The notes beneath the pieces are model-generated. The model had not been told where the DNA came from. It saw nothing but the letters and a program-made list of their open reading frames with translations, and searched no databases. 64,000 nucleotides of DNA from JACDQM01 sp044373315 (GTDB lineage Bacteria > Pseudomonadota > Gammaproteobacteria > Burkholderiales > Burkholderiaceae_C): NCBI RefSeq assembly GCF_044373315.1, contig NZ_JBILQK010000012.1, positions 1 through 64,000 of the forward strand. The letters run 5' to 3'. The first letter of the stretch is position 1, and every line of letters starts with the position of its first letter. A program made the translations under genes and the position numbers. Below, in pieces: positions 28,245-37,141 of this stretch.

Positions 28245-29540
28245 TCAGCGCGCCAGCAGACCGGCGATGGCCTCGGCCATGCGCGCCGCCGCGCCGCGGT
28301 GCTCGGCCGCGAAGGCCTGCGCGGCCTGCTGCATCGCCAGGCGCTGCGCTGCATCAGCGCACAGGGTCAGGCCTTGCGTGATCGCTGTTTGCAGATCATC
28401 CACACGCCGCGCGGCTCCGGCTGCCAGCGCCAGCTCGGCGGCCTCGGCGAAGTTGAAGGTGTGCGGCCCCAGCAGCAGCGGGCAGCCGCAGGCCGCGGCC
28501 TCGATCAGGTTCTGGCCGCCCAGTTTCTCAAAGCTGCCGCCCAGCAGGGCCACATCGGCCAGGCCGTAGTACAGCGGCATCTCGCGCATCGAATCGCCCA
28601 GCCAGACATCGGCGCCAAGCGCCGCCTCCGGCGGGGAATCGGTCCAGCTGCTGCGCCGCGCCACTCTCAGGCCCTGGGCTTCGATCAGCGCGGCCACTTC
28701 ATCGAAACGTTGGGGATGGCGCGGCACGATGGCAAGCAGCGGTCGTCCCTGCACCGGCAGCCGAGCCCAGGCGGCAAGCAGCGGCGCCTCCTCGCCCTCG
28801 CGGCTGACAGCGAGCAGCAGCACTGGCCGATCAAGGCCGGCGCGCCAGGCCTGGCCCTGCGCCAGCAAGGCCGCATCAGGCTGCAGGTCGTACTTCAGAT
28901 TGCCGCAGATTTGTACCTCGCCCACGCCGGCCTGACGCAGGCGCTGTGCGTCCGCCTCGCTTTGCGCCAGCGCCAGCCTCAGGGCCTCGGCAGCCGGGCG
29001 CAGTAAGGCGGCAAAGCGTTCACCCTGGCGCAGGCTCTTGGCTGACAGACGCGCATTGGCCAACACCATGGGAAGGGCGGCGTTGCGCGCTTCATGCTGC
29101 AACGTCGGCCAGATCTCGGTTTCCATCAGCACGCCGATGGCCGGCTGCCAGCGCTGCAGAAAGCGGCGCACCGCGCCCGGTGTGTCGTAGGGCAGCCAGG
29201 TCTGCGCGTCACCCTCGCGCAGCAGCTCGCGGCCGGCGTCAAAGCCGGTGGCAGTGCTGTGTGTCAGCAGCAGGCGCAGGCCCGGATGACGTTCTCGCAA
29301 TGCGGCAAGCAGCGGCGCTGCCGCCCGTGTCTCACCGAGCGAGACCGCATGCAGCCACAGGCGGCCCGGCTCGCTGGGCGCATAGGCCAGGCCCAGCCGC
29401 TGCGCGATTGCATGGCGGTACAGAGGCTCGGCCTTGCCGCGCCGCCACAGGCGCAGCAGATAGACCGGGGTCAGCAGACGCAGCAGTGCGCCATAGGCCC
29501 AGCGGGCCAGGCGCTGCTTGACGGGCTCAGCCGCGATCAA
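28245..29540 (-). CDS. waaA: 3-deoxy-D-manno-octulosonic acid transferase
   Basis: A 431-residue GT30 Kdo transferase that adds Kdo to lipid A at the inner face of the inner membrane. N-terminal membrane anchor (residues about 12-32), then LWLHAVSLGETRAAAPLLAAL, VLMETEIWPTL, ARLSAKSL, ICGNLKYD and the donor site GGSFEKLGGQNLIEAAACGCPLLLGPHTFNF. All family blocks are present. It overlaps the mutase gene upstream by ATGA, linking sugar-phosphate supply to LPS core assembly. Confidence 0.95.
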   Translation of the reverse strand: MIAAEPVKQRLARWAYGALLRLLTPVYLLRLWRRGKAEPLYRHAIAQRLGLAYAPSEPGRLWLHAVSLGETRAAAPLLAALRERHPGLRLLLTHSTATGFDAGRELLREGDAQTWLPYDTPGAVRRFLQRWQPAIGVLMETEIWPTLQHEARNAALPMVLANARLSAKSLRQGERFAALLRPAAEALRLALAQSEADAQRLRQAGVGEVQICGNLKYDLQPDAALLAQGQAWRAGLDRPVLLLAVSREGEEAPLLAAWARLPVQGRPLLAIVPRHPQRFDEVAALIEAQGLRVARRSSWTDSPPEAALGADVWLGDSMREMPLYYGLADVALLGGSFEKLGGQNLIEAAACGCPLLLGPHTFNFAEAAELALAAGAARRVDDLQTAITQGLTLCADAAQRLAMQQAAQAFAAEHRGAAARMAEAIAGLLAR

Positions 29541-30925
29541 TGGCCTGCGGCAAAGGTGGCGTCAGGCTTCACACGCTTGAGCTGGGCCAGCACATCGTGC
29601 TCGATGCGCGCCAGCGCCTCAGGCGTGTGGCCCTCGAAGCGCAGCACCAGCACCGGCGTGGTGTTGGAGGCACGGATCAGGCCGAAGCCGTCGCTGTACT
29701 CGACGCGCAGGCCGTCGATCTTGATGACCTCCAGCGCGCCCGGGAACTCGGCCGTCTCCTGCAGCGTGGCCACCACGCTGTGCTGCTCGCCTTCAGCGCA
29801 GGGCACGTTGATCTCGGGCGTGGCAAAGCTGTTGGGCAGCGCGTTCAGCACCGCACTCGGGTCCTGCTCGCGCGACAGGATCTCCAGCAGGCGCGCTGCG
29901 GTGTACATAGCATCGTCGAAGCCGTACCAGCGCTCGGCGAAGAAGATATGGCCCGACAGTTCGCCAGCCAGCGGCGCACCGGTTTCCTTCAGCTTGGCCT
30001 TGGCCAGCGAGTGGCCAGTCTTCCACATCAGCGGGCGGCCGCCATGCTCGCGGATCCAGGGTGCCAGGCGCTGCGTGCACTTGACGTCGAAGATGATCTC
30101 GGCGCCCTTGTTGCGGCTCAGGATGTCGGCCGCGAACAGCATGATCTGCCGGTCCGGCATGATCATCGTGCCGTCCTTGGTGACCACGCCCAGGCGGTCG
30201 CCATCGCCGTCGAAGGCCAGGCCCAGCTCGGCATCGCAGGCATGGACGATCTTCTTCAGGTCTTCCAGATTCTCGGGACGTGAGGGATCGGGGTGGTGGT
30301 TGGGGAAGTCGCCGTCGACCTTGGAGAAGATGTCGATCACCTCGCAGCCCAGCGCGCGCAGGATCGCCGGCGCGCTGGCGCCCGGGATGCCGTTGCCGCT
30401 GTCCACCACGATCTTCATCGGGCGCTTGAGCTTGCAATCCGACACGATGCGATGCTGGTATTCGGCACCGATATCCATCACGCCGATGCGGCCCTTGCCG
30501 GTGGCGTAGTCCTCGGCCTCGATACGGCGGCGCAGGCCCTGGATCTGCTCGCCGTAGACGGCGGCCCCCTGCAGCACCATCTTGAAGCCGTTGTAGTCCT
30601 TGGGGTTGTGGCTGCCGGTCACCTGGATGCCCGAGCTGCAGCCGTGCTTGGCGCGCGTGGCTGCCACGTAGTAGAGCATCGGCGTAGTCACGGCGCCCAG
30701 GTCCACCACGTCCAGACCGGTCGAGCGGATGCCGCGAGCCAGGGCCTCCACCAGGCCCGGGCCTGACAAGCGCCCGTCGCGCCCCACCACCACGGCCTTC
30801 TCGCCCAGGGCCTTGGCTTCGGTGCCGAAGGCACGGCCCAGATGCTCGGCCAGCGCTTCGTCGAGCGTCTTGCCAACGACGCCGCGGATGTCATAGGCCT
30901 TGAAGATGGAGGCTGGTACTTGCAT
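29537..30925 (-). CDS. Phosphomannomutase/phosphoglucomutase
   Basis: A 462-residue alpha-D-phosphohexomutase of the AlgC type. Domain order is standard: FKAYDIRGVVG, the phosphoserine loop in VTGSHNPKDYNG, metal loop LAFDGDGDRLGVV, sugar-binding GELSGHIFF and phosphate-binding SNTTPVLVLRFE (RASNTTP). It interconverts mannose or glucose 6- and 1-phosphates for LPS and exopolysaccharide precursors. ATG 30925 gives the normal AlgC length; a longer start adds 24 non-conserved residues. It heads an operon with waaA. Confidence 0.93.
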   Translation of the reverse strand: MQVPASIFKAYDIRGVVGKTLDEALAEHLGRAFGTEAKALGEKAVVVGRDGRLSGPGLVEALARGIRSTGLDVVDLGAVTTPMLYYVAATRAKHGCSSGIQVTGSHNPKDYNGFKMVLQGAAVYGEQIQGLRRRIEAEDYATGKGRIGVMDIGAEYQHRIVSDCKLKRPMKIVVDSGNGIPGASAPAILRALGCEVIDIFSKVDGDFPNHHPDPSRPENLEDLKKIVHACDAELGLAFDGDGDRLGVVTKDGTMIMPDRQIMLFAADILSRNKGAEIIFDVKCTQRLAPWIREHGGRPLMWKTGHSLAKAKLKETGAPLAGELSGHIFFAERWYGFDDAMYTAARLLEILSREQDPSAVLNALPNSFATPEINVPCAEGEQHSVVATLQETAEFPGALEVIKIDGLRVEYSDGFGLIRASNTTPVLVLRFEGHTPEALARIEHDVLAQLKRVKPDATFAAGH

Positions 30926-31143
30926 GGGTTCCCTTATGTGTCGCTTGGGTCGCCGGCACCGCAGAGGCGCCGGTTGGAGCTGCGGGATTGTAGGCAAGCC
31001 GGGTTACATGCCGGTCTCAAGCCTATCCCTGATTGCGGTGGCGCAATTCGTCGCGCCCTCTGTCGATTCGTCGCCGGCCCGCAGCCTCACCGGGTCAGCC
31101 CGTCTAGGCTGCGAAGCATCCAAGCCCGACACTGCTGCAAGCC

Positions 31144-32277
31144 ATGTCCATTCAAAGTCTGCAACAAGACCTCGCTTACGCCCTGAGCCGCTACTTTCAC
31201 CTGCACAAGCGGCGGGACGAACCAGCCTGGGCGCGGCTGCTGATCAGCAGCGCCTTCGGCCTGTTCTTCCCGACCTTCTTCATTAGCCTGGCGGTCGTGT
31301 TCGGTCGCGTGAATGTGGGGCTGTCGACGCTGCTGTTCAGCTACGCGATGGGCCTGTTCATCGCCTTCAGCATCCACTGCTTCTACCGCGCCTTCGAGCG
31401 GCTGGTGCCGGAGCCGACGCTGCAGCGGCTGAACCGCGGCGAACTGAAGGCGGGGGTCTTCTTCGCGGTGGTGCCCATCGCCATCATGCTGCTGAGCTTC
31501 TGGATCTTCATCCAGCTGGCCCGCGTGCTGACCGAGGTGGAGATCAGGAACACACCGTTTGACTCGACACGTGCCATCGGCCAGTTCCTCTTTATCAGCC
31601 TGGTGTTCGCGCTGATCGGCACCTATCTGGCCTGGCAGGCGGCCAAGCGCCGCAGTCTGCAGCTGCAGGCCACCGAGGCGCAGCTGCTGCGCATGCAGGC
31701 CCAGATCGAACCGCATTTCCTGTTCAACAGCCTGGCGGCTGTGCAGAGCCTGATCGACCCGGCGCCCGAACGCGCCAAGCAGATGCTGGAGCATTTCACC
31801 GACTATCTGCGCGCCAGCCTGCAGACGCTGCGGGCCGAGGTCTGCACCTTGGAGCAGGAGCTGCAAGCAGTGCAAAGCTATCTGGGCCTGATGCAGATCC
31901 GCATGAACGAACGCCTGAGCTTCGAGATCGAGGCCACGACTGAAGCCAGGCAGGCCATGCTGCTGCCGCTGCTGCTGCAGCCGCTGGTGGAGAACGCCAT
32001 CAACCACGGGCTGGAGAGCAAGCCTGACGGCGGCCATCTGCGCATCAGCGCCAGCGTTGCCGATAGCGCATTAACTATTCAGGTGCTTGACAATGGCCTG
32101 GGTCTGGCCGCACCGAAGCACCGCGCCCGACACGGCAACGGCCTGGCACTGAAGAACATTCGCGAGCGCCTGGCTGCCCGCTACGACGATGGCGCCGCGC
32201 TCGACCTCGATCTGACCGACACCGGCTGCTGCGCCACGCTGCGCCTGCCCCTTGAGAAGGACCTCCCGCAACCATGA
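31144..32277 (+). CDS. LytS/AlgZ-like sensor histidine kinase
   Basis: A 377-residue membrane kinase. Four hydrophobic segments in the first 165 residues form the sensor region with no large periplasmic domain. The His-kinase (PF06580-type) block is AQLLRMQAQIEPHFLFNSLAAVQSLI with the phospho-acceptor His. The ATPase part has PLLLQPLVENAINHGLE (N box) and a DNGLG Gly-rich box. It overlaps its response regulator by ATGA. It is the AlgZ/FimS architecture used for surface and envelope sensing. Confidence 0.9.
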   Translation: MSIQSLQQDLAYALSRYFHLHKRRDEPAWARLLISSAFGLFFPTFFISLAVVFGRVNVGLSTLLFSYAMGLFIAFSIHCFYRAFERLVPEPTLQRLNRGELKAGVFFAVVPIAIMLLSFWIFIQLARVLTEVEIRNTPFDSTRAIGQFLFISLVFALIGTYLAWQAAKRRSLQLQATEAQLLRMQAQIEPHFLFNSLAAVQSLIDPAPERAKQMLEHFTDYLRASLQTLRAEVCTLEQELQAVQSYLGLMQIRMNERLSFEIEATTEARQAMLLPLLLQPLVENAINHGLESKPDGGHLRISASVADSALTIQVLDNGLGLAAPKHRARHGNGLALKNIRERLAARYDDGAALDLDLTDTGCCATLRLPLEKDLPQP

Positions 32278-33026
32278 CCCGAGCCCTGATTGCCGACGAC
32301 GAACAGCACCTCGCCCGTTACCTGCAGGAGCAGCTGCTGGCCTTGTGGCCCGGGTTGGAGATCGTTGCCCTGGCCCGCAACGGCCTGGAGGCCGCAGGCC
32401 AGATCGAGGCGCTTCAGCCCGATGTGGCTTTCCTGGACATCCAGATGCCGGGCCTGACCGGCCTGGAAGTGGCGCAAGGCATCGAAGGGGCGACCCGGGT
32501 GGTCTTCGTCACTGCCTATGACGAGTACGCGCTGCAGGCCTTCGACCAGGCGGCGCTGGACTATGTGCTCAAGCCGATCAAGACCGAGCGCCTGGCCCAG
32601 ACCGTCAAGCGCGTGCAGGCTGCGCTGGCGGCGCCGGCCGCCGAACCGGGCCCTGCCCTGGCGCAGGCACTGCAGCGCATGGCGCCGGCGCCGGCCCAGC
32701 CGTTGCTGCGCTGGGTGCGTGCCAGCCAGGGCGAGCTGACCCACCAGATCGACGTGGCCGAGGTGCTGTTCTTCCACGCCGACGAAAAATACACCTGCGT
32801 GCAGACGGCTGAGGCGGAGTACCTGATCCGCACCTCCATCGTCGAGCTGCTGCCGCAGCTGGACCCGGCGCAGTTCTGGCAGGTGCACCGCTCGACCGTC
32901 ATCAATCTGGCCCACCTCGCCGGCACGCGGCGCGACGAGGCCAGCCGCCTGCTCCTGCGCTTCAAGCGCCATGAGCGCGAGCTGCCCGTCAGCCGTGCCT
33001 ATGTGCATCGATTCAAGGCCATGTGA
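32274..33026 (+). CDS. LytTR-family response regulator
   Basis: A 250-residue AlgR-like regulator. Receiver domain residues 1-120: acidic pair ADDE, phospho-acceptor Asp in FLDIQMPGLTGLE, switch T in VTAYDEYALQAF and Lys in DYVLKPIK. The LytTR DNA-binding domain occupies about 150-250 (FFHADEKYTCVQTAEAEYLIRTSI through FWQVHRSTVINL). Such regulators control pili, alginate and cell-wall genes in relatives; targets here are unknown. Confidence 0.93.
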   Translation: MTRALIADDEQHLARYLQEQLLALWPGLEIVALARNGLEAAGQIEALQPDVAFLDIQMPGLTGLEVAQGIEGATRVVFVTAYDEYALQAFDQAALDYVLKPIKTERLAQTVKRVQAALAAPAAEPGPALAQALQRMAPAPAQPLLRWVRASQGELTHQIDVAEVLFFHADEKYTCVQTAEAEYLIRTSIVELLPQLDPAQFWQVHRSTVINLAHLAGTRRDEASRLLLRFKRHERELPVSRAYVHRFKAM

Positions 33027-33135
33027 AGCACTTGGGCGCGCCCGGGCTCGGTGCTAGAGTTACAGCCCCAAAAAGGGGAGTCTGAAAGGCCGGGTACGCC
33101 AACAGGCCGGCAGCGAACAACCTTGAGAGGCCGTG

Positions 33136-33891
33136 ATGGATCGACGTGATTTTCTGGAGCGGCTGGTCGTGCTGGCGCCGGCTCCGGTCCTCGCTCCCCA
33201 AGCCGCCCAGTCCAGCGTCAGGATCGCGGACGATGAACTCCAATGGGTGGCCGGTGATCTGCCTCCTTTCGCCTGGCAGGCCGGTGACGGCAGTGCACAG
33301 GGCTACGCGCACGACCTGGCTTTGGCGATGAGCCAGAGGCTGGGGCGCCCGGGTCGGGTCAGCTTTTACCCCTGGGCCCGGGCCGTCAAGATGACGAGCG
33401 AAGGCAGCCGGTTTGGCGTATTTCCGCTTGCCCGCACGCCGGAGCGCGAGCACCGATTCCGCTGGCTCATCCCGCTGATGCGCGTGCAGTACACGCTTGT
33501 CGGCCGGGCAGAAGACAAGCCGATGACGCTGGACCAGTTGCGGCGCTCGCCGATCGGCGTGCTGCGCGGCTCGCCCATCGTCAGCAACTTGCAGAACGAG
33601 GAGTTCAGCAACATCCGTGAGGCGAAGGACTACAAGGACCTGCTGCGCATGCTCAATGAGAAGAGCCTGAAAGCCATCTATGCGGGCGCGCCGATGCTGC
33701 AGGCGGCGATCGATGAGTATGGCCACAATCGCGCGGCCTACATCACCCACACGACCTTGGGCGAGGCGACCTTGTACATGGGCGCCTCTCTGGGCCTGCC
33801 CGAAGCCGAAGCCGAGCGCTGGATCAAGGCCTATCAGCAGCTGCAGGCCGACGGCAGTGTCGCGCGGCTACAGCAGCGCTATCTGCGCTGA
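33136..33891 (+). CDS. Periplasmic solute-binding protein, SBP_bac_3 family
   Basis: A 251-residue protein of the amino-acid-type solute-binding fold (LQWVAGDLPPFAWQAGDGSAQGYAHDLALAM; FYPWARAVKM; GVLRGS). The N-terminus MDRRDFLERLVVL resembles a twin-arginine signal (RRDFL), followed by a short, Pro-interrupted hydrophobic region ending AQS. There are no transporter genes beside it, so it may act as a sensor subunit or orphan binding protein. ATG 33136 follows GTG 33133 directly. Confidence 0.78.
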   Translation: MDRRDFLERLVVLAPAPVLAPQAAQSSVRIADDELQWVAGDLPPFAWQAGDGSAQGYAHDLALAMSQRLGRPGRVSFYPWARAVKMTSEGSRFGVFPLARTPEREHRFRWLIPLMRVQYTLVGRAEDKPMTLDQLRRSPIGVLRGSPIVSNLQNEEFSNIREAKDYKDLLRMLNEKSLKAIYAGAPMLQAAIDEYGHNRAAYITHTTLGEATLYMGASLGLPEAEAERWIKAYQQLQADGSVARLQQRYLR

Positions 33892-33960
33892 AGAGGAGGC
33901 GTTCGGCGACATGTCCGGAAACGGCGAGTGCGGCGTCGGCGGCCACCCTATCATGGCCAC

Positions 33961-35466
33961 ATGCCGCTCGACCCCGACCACTGCTACCCGGCGCTTGTCG
34001 CCCGCGATGCCCGCTTCGATGGGCTTTGGTTCGTCGGCGTCAGCTCCACCGGAATCTACTGCCGCCCGATCTGCCGCGTCCGCACCCCGAAGCGCGAGAA
34101 CTGCAGCTTCTACGCCAGTGCCGCACAGGCTGAGGCCGCCGCCTACCGCCCCTGCCTGAAGTGCCGCCCCGAGCTGGCTCCGCGCGCCGGTCAGCCCGCC
34201 TGGAGCGTGATGGACGCTTCGCACACGCTGGCCCGCCAGGCCGCCGAATGGCTCGATCGCAGCGACGACCCGGAGGCCTCGATTGAGCAGCTGGCGACGC
34301 AGCTTGGGATCACAGGCCGCCATCTGCGCCGCATCTTCGCCGCCGAACATGGCGTGACGCCCTTGCAGTACCTGCAGACCCGGCGCCTGCTGCTGGCCAA
34401 GCAGTTGCTCAGCGACTCGAAGCTGCCGGTGTCCGAGCTGGCGCATGCGGCCGGCTTTGCCAGCCTGCGCCGTTTCAACGCGGCCTTCATCGAACACTAC
34501 CGCATGCAGCCCAGCGCGCTGCGCCGCCAGGGTGCGGCTGCGGCAGCAATGGCGAAGCCAGGCCAGTTGCGCCTGGCCTTTCGCCCGCCTTATGCGGTAC
34601 AGGCCTTGCTGCAGTTCCTAGCGGATCGGGCCATCCCCGGTGTCGAGGTGGTGGACCTGGACCAGCAGCGCATCAGCCGCAGCCTGCGTCTGCTCCACCG
34701 AGGTCAGATCTTGCGCGGCCATCTTGTCGTGCAGTTCGATGCGCAGGCATCCCAGCTGCGACTCTCGCCCTCGGCCTCGCTCTGGCCGGCCAGCGCCAGC
34801 CTGCTGCCGCTGGTCCGCCGTTGGCTGGACCTGGATGCCGAGCCCAGCGGCATTGATGCCCGGATGGGCGCCCTGGCCACCGCCGAGCCTGGCTTGCGCC
34901 TGCCCGGCTGCGTGGACCGCTTCGAGCTGGCGGTGCGCGCGGTGCTGGGGCAGCAGGTCACTGTCGCCGCCGCACGCACGCTGGCGGCACGGCTGGTGCA
35001 GCGCTTTGGCGAGGCCCTGGTCGAGCCGGCGCAGGCGCCAGGCCTGAATCGCCTGTTTCCGAGCCCGGCAAGCCTCGCCGACCTCGAGCCCTCGCAGATT
35101 GCCGAGCTGGGCATCATCCGTCAGCGTGCCCAGGCCCTGATCGCGCTGGCCGAGTCCTGGCCACGCTTGCGCTTTGCGCTCGGCCAGGGCGAGGTGGACG
35201 AGGCGCGCAAGGAACTGCTGGCCCTGCCCGGCATCGGCCCCTGGACAGCCGACTACATGCTGATGCGCGGCTGGAGTTGGCCGGATGCCTTTCCAACCGG
35301 CGACATCGTGCTGCGGCGCGCCCTCAGCCCCGACCCTGCGCAGCCGCTGACGGCCGCACAGACGCTGGCCGCCGCCGAGCCCTACCGTCCCTATCGCAGC
35401 TACGCCGTGCTGCGCCTGTGGCGCAACGCCGCGCTTCTTGCGCCGGCCAAACGGAGCAGCTCATGA
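33961..35466 (+). CDS. Ada-type metal-binding/AraC HTH/AlkA DNA glycosylase fusion
   Basis: A 501-residue three-part repair protein. N-terminal Ada domain with its four zinc cysteines (YCRPIC at about residues 34-38 and CLKC near 65-68), where one Cys takes methyl groups from DNA phosphotriesters in Ada. An AraC-type HTH follows (about 90-190). The C-terminal 290 residues are AlkA-like 3-methyladenine glycosylase, with HhH motif LPGIGPWTADYML and catalytic Asp in FPTGDIVL. It combines alkylation sensing with base excision. Its stop overlaps ogt by ATGA. Confidence 0.92.
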   Translation: MPLDPDHCYPALVARDARFDGLWFVGVSSTGIYCRPICRVRTPKRENCSFYASAAQAEAAAYRPCLKCRPELAPRAGQPAWSVMDASHTLARQAAEWLDRSDDPEASIEQLATQLGITGRHLRRIFAAEHGVTPLQYLQTRRLLLAKQLLSDSKLPVSELAHAAGFASLRRFNAAFIEHYRMQPSALRRQGAAAAAMAKPGQLRLAFRPPYAVQALLQFLADRAIPGVEVVDLDQQRISRSLRLLHRGQILRGHLVVQFDAQASQLRLSPSASLWPASASLLPLVRRWLDLDAEPSGIDARMGALATAEPGLRLPGCVDRFELAVRAVLGQQVTVAAARTLAARLVQRFGEALVEPAQAPGLNRLFPSPASLADLEPSQIAELGIIRQRAQALIALAESWPRLRFALGQGEVDEARKELLALPGIGPWTADYMLMRGWSWPDAFPTGDIVLRRALSPDPAQPLTAAQTLAAAEPYRPYRSYAVLRLWRNAALLAPAKRSSS

Positions 35467-35966
35467 GTTTCACTGCCCAATGCCGCATCAACACCCCGCT
35501 GGGCCCGCTGTGCGCGGCGCGCACCGAGCTGGGTCTGGCCGGCCTGTGGTTCGACGCACAGGCCCACCATCCCGGCCCGCTGGACGCGCCCTGGGTGGAT
35601 GACGATCCCCTGCTGCTGCAGGTGGCCGCGCTGCTGACGGATTACTTCGAGTGCCGTCTGGAAGTGCAAGCGCTGGCGAGGCTTCCCTTGGCGCCGCGCG
35701 GCAGCCCGTTTCAGCAGGAAGTCTGGCGTGCGCTGTTGCGCATCCCCAGCGGCCACAGCCGGAGCTATGGCGAGCTGGCGGCCTCGCTGGGCCGTCCCCA
35801 CGCGGCACGCGCCGTGGGTGCCGCCATCGGGCGCAATCCGATCTCCATCCTGATTCCCTGCCACCGCGTGCTCGGCGCTGGCGGCGGGCTGACCGGCTAT
35901 GCCGGCGGCCTCGCGCGCAAGCAGGCCTTGCTGCGTCTTGAAGGGACCGCCTTTGCCGAAGCCTGA
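35463..35966 (+). CDS. ogt: Methylated-DNA--protein-cysteine methyltransferase
   Basis: A 167-residue O6-alkylguanine transferase. The methyl-acceptor Cys is in ILIPCHRVLGAGG (about residue 137), preceded by the HTH helix with RAVGAAIGRNP and followed by the GYAGGL loop. It reverses O6-methylguanine by suicide transfer. Translational coupling to the Ada/AlkA gene makes a self-contained alkylation-damage operon, with the Ada-like protein as probable activator. Confidence 0.95.
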   Translation: MSFTAQCRINTPLGPLCAARTELGLAGLWFDAQAHHPGPLDAPWVDDDPLLLQVAALLTDYFECRLEVQALARLPLAPRGSPFQQEVWRALLRIPSGHSRSYGELAASLGRPHAARAVGAAIGRNPISILIPCHRVLGAGGGLTGYAGGLARKQALLRLEGTAFAEA

Positions 35967-36035
35967 ACAGCGCCTCGAACCGGGTGGCGTCGCTGCCAGA
36001 ATCGCGCCCTCCCAAGATTCTTTTGCCCGCCAGCC

Positions 36036-36920
36036 ATGAAACTCAAGCCCGCCGATCTGCTGGAACTGTGCAGCTTGGCCGCCATCTGGGGCGCCTCATT
36101 CCTGTTCATGCGCCTGAGTGCGCAGGAGTTCGGCCCGGTGCCTCTGGCGGCACTTCGTGTCGCCATCGCCAGCTTGGCGCTGCTGCCCCTGCTGGCCTGG
36201 CGCCAGGGCCTGACGGAGCTGCGCAGCAACGCCCGGCCGTTGGTCGTTGTGGCCCTGCTCAACAGTGCCCTGCCCTTTGCGCTGTTCAGCTATGCCGCGC
36301 TGTCGATCACCGCCGGGCTGTCCAGCATCCTGAACGCCACCACCCCGTTGTGGGGCGCGCTGGTCGCCTGGGCCTGGTTGCGGCATGGACTGACCCCGCT
36401 GCGCGTGCTGGGGCTGATGCTGGGATTTTCCGGCGTCGTGTTCCTGGCATGGGAGCAGGCTTCCTTCAAGCCCGGCGGCAGCGGCCTGGCGCTGCTGGCC
36501 TGCCTGCTTGCCGCCCTCAGCTATGGCATTGCGGCCAACTACACGAAGAAGCGCTTAAGCGGCGTCAGCCCGCTGGCCGTGGCCACCGGCAGCCAGCTGT
36601 ATGCGGCCCTCATGCTGGCCGGGCCTGCCGCCCTGTTGTGGCCTGCTGAGATGCCCAGCGCCCGGGCCTGGGGCGGCGCGCTGATGCTGGCCCTGCTGTG
36701 CTCGGCGCTGGCCTACATCCTGTACTTCCGCCTGATGTCGCGCATCGGCCCCACCAACACCATCGCCGTGACCTTTCTGATCCCGGGCTTTGCGGTACTG
36801 TGGGGTTGGCTGTTCCTGGGCGAGGCCTTCACGCTGCGAATGGCCATCGGCTGCGCCATCGTGCTGCTGGGCACGGCGCTGGCGGTGGAGTTGATCCGGC
36901 GCCCGATCAAGGGCCGCTGA
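36036..36920 (+). CDS. DMT-superfamily EamA transporter
   Basis: A 294-residue integral membrane protein with about ten helices arranged as two EamA repeats (first at SLAAIWGASFLFMRLSA, second at LLAALSYGIAANYTKK). Family motifs are WGASF near the start and a C-terminal PGFAVLWGWLFLGE loop. Drug/metabolite transporters export amino acids or small metabolites; the substrate is not evident. It is a lone gene with a 69-base upstream gap. Confidence 0.88.
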   Translation: MKLKPADLLELCSLAAIWGASFLFMRLSAQEFGPVPLAALRVAIASLALLPLLAWRQGLTELRSNARPLVVVALLNSALPFALFSYAALSITAGLSSILNATTPLWGALVAWAWLRHGLTPLRVLGLMLGFSGVVFLAWEQASFKPGGSGLALLACLLAALSYGIAANYTKKRLSGVSPLAVATGSQLYAALMLAGPAALLWPAEMPSARAWGGALMLALLCSALAYILYFRLMSRIGPTNTIAVTFLIPGFAVLWGWLFLGEAFTLRMAIGCAIVLLGTALAVELIRRPIKGR

Positions 36921-37141
36921 CACCCGGGCAAGGCGTCTCGCAGACTCAGGCCGACTGGCCTGTCGCGGCGCAGCGCTGCACTGTGGGTGGGCAGACAGCG
37001 CGCCATCTTGCCGCAGGTGCCCGTGCATCTGGCAAGATCCGCCGCTGCCTGCCACGCTGCTTACCGTGACGATCCACGCGCAATTGCGCCCGCCGTAGGC
37101 ATGCCGCCGTTTGACACAGTCACCCGCCCGCCACTTGTTTG

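Noticed and set aside
33066..33078. CCCC-AAAAA-GGGG hairpin after the LytTR gene
   Set aside because: A four-base stem without a T tract is too weak to call a terminator.
37111..37141. TTGACA before the second kinase
   Set aside because: At normal spacing the -10 region reads CTTGTT and runs into the start codon.
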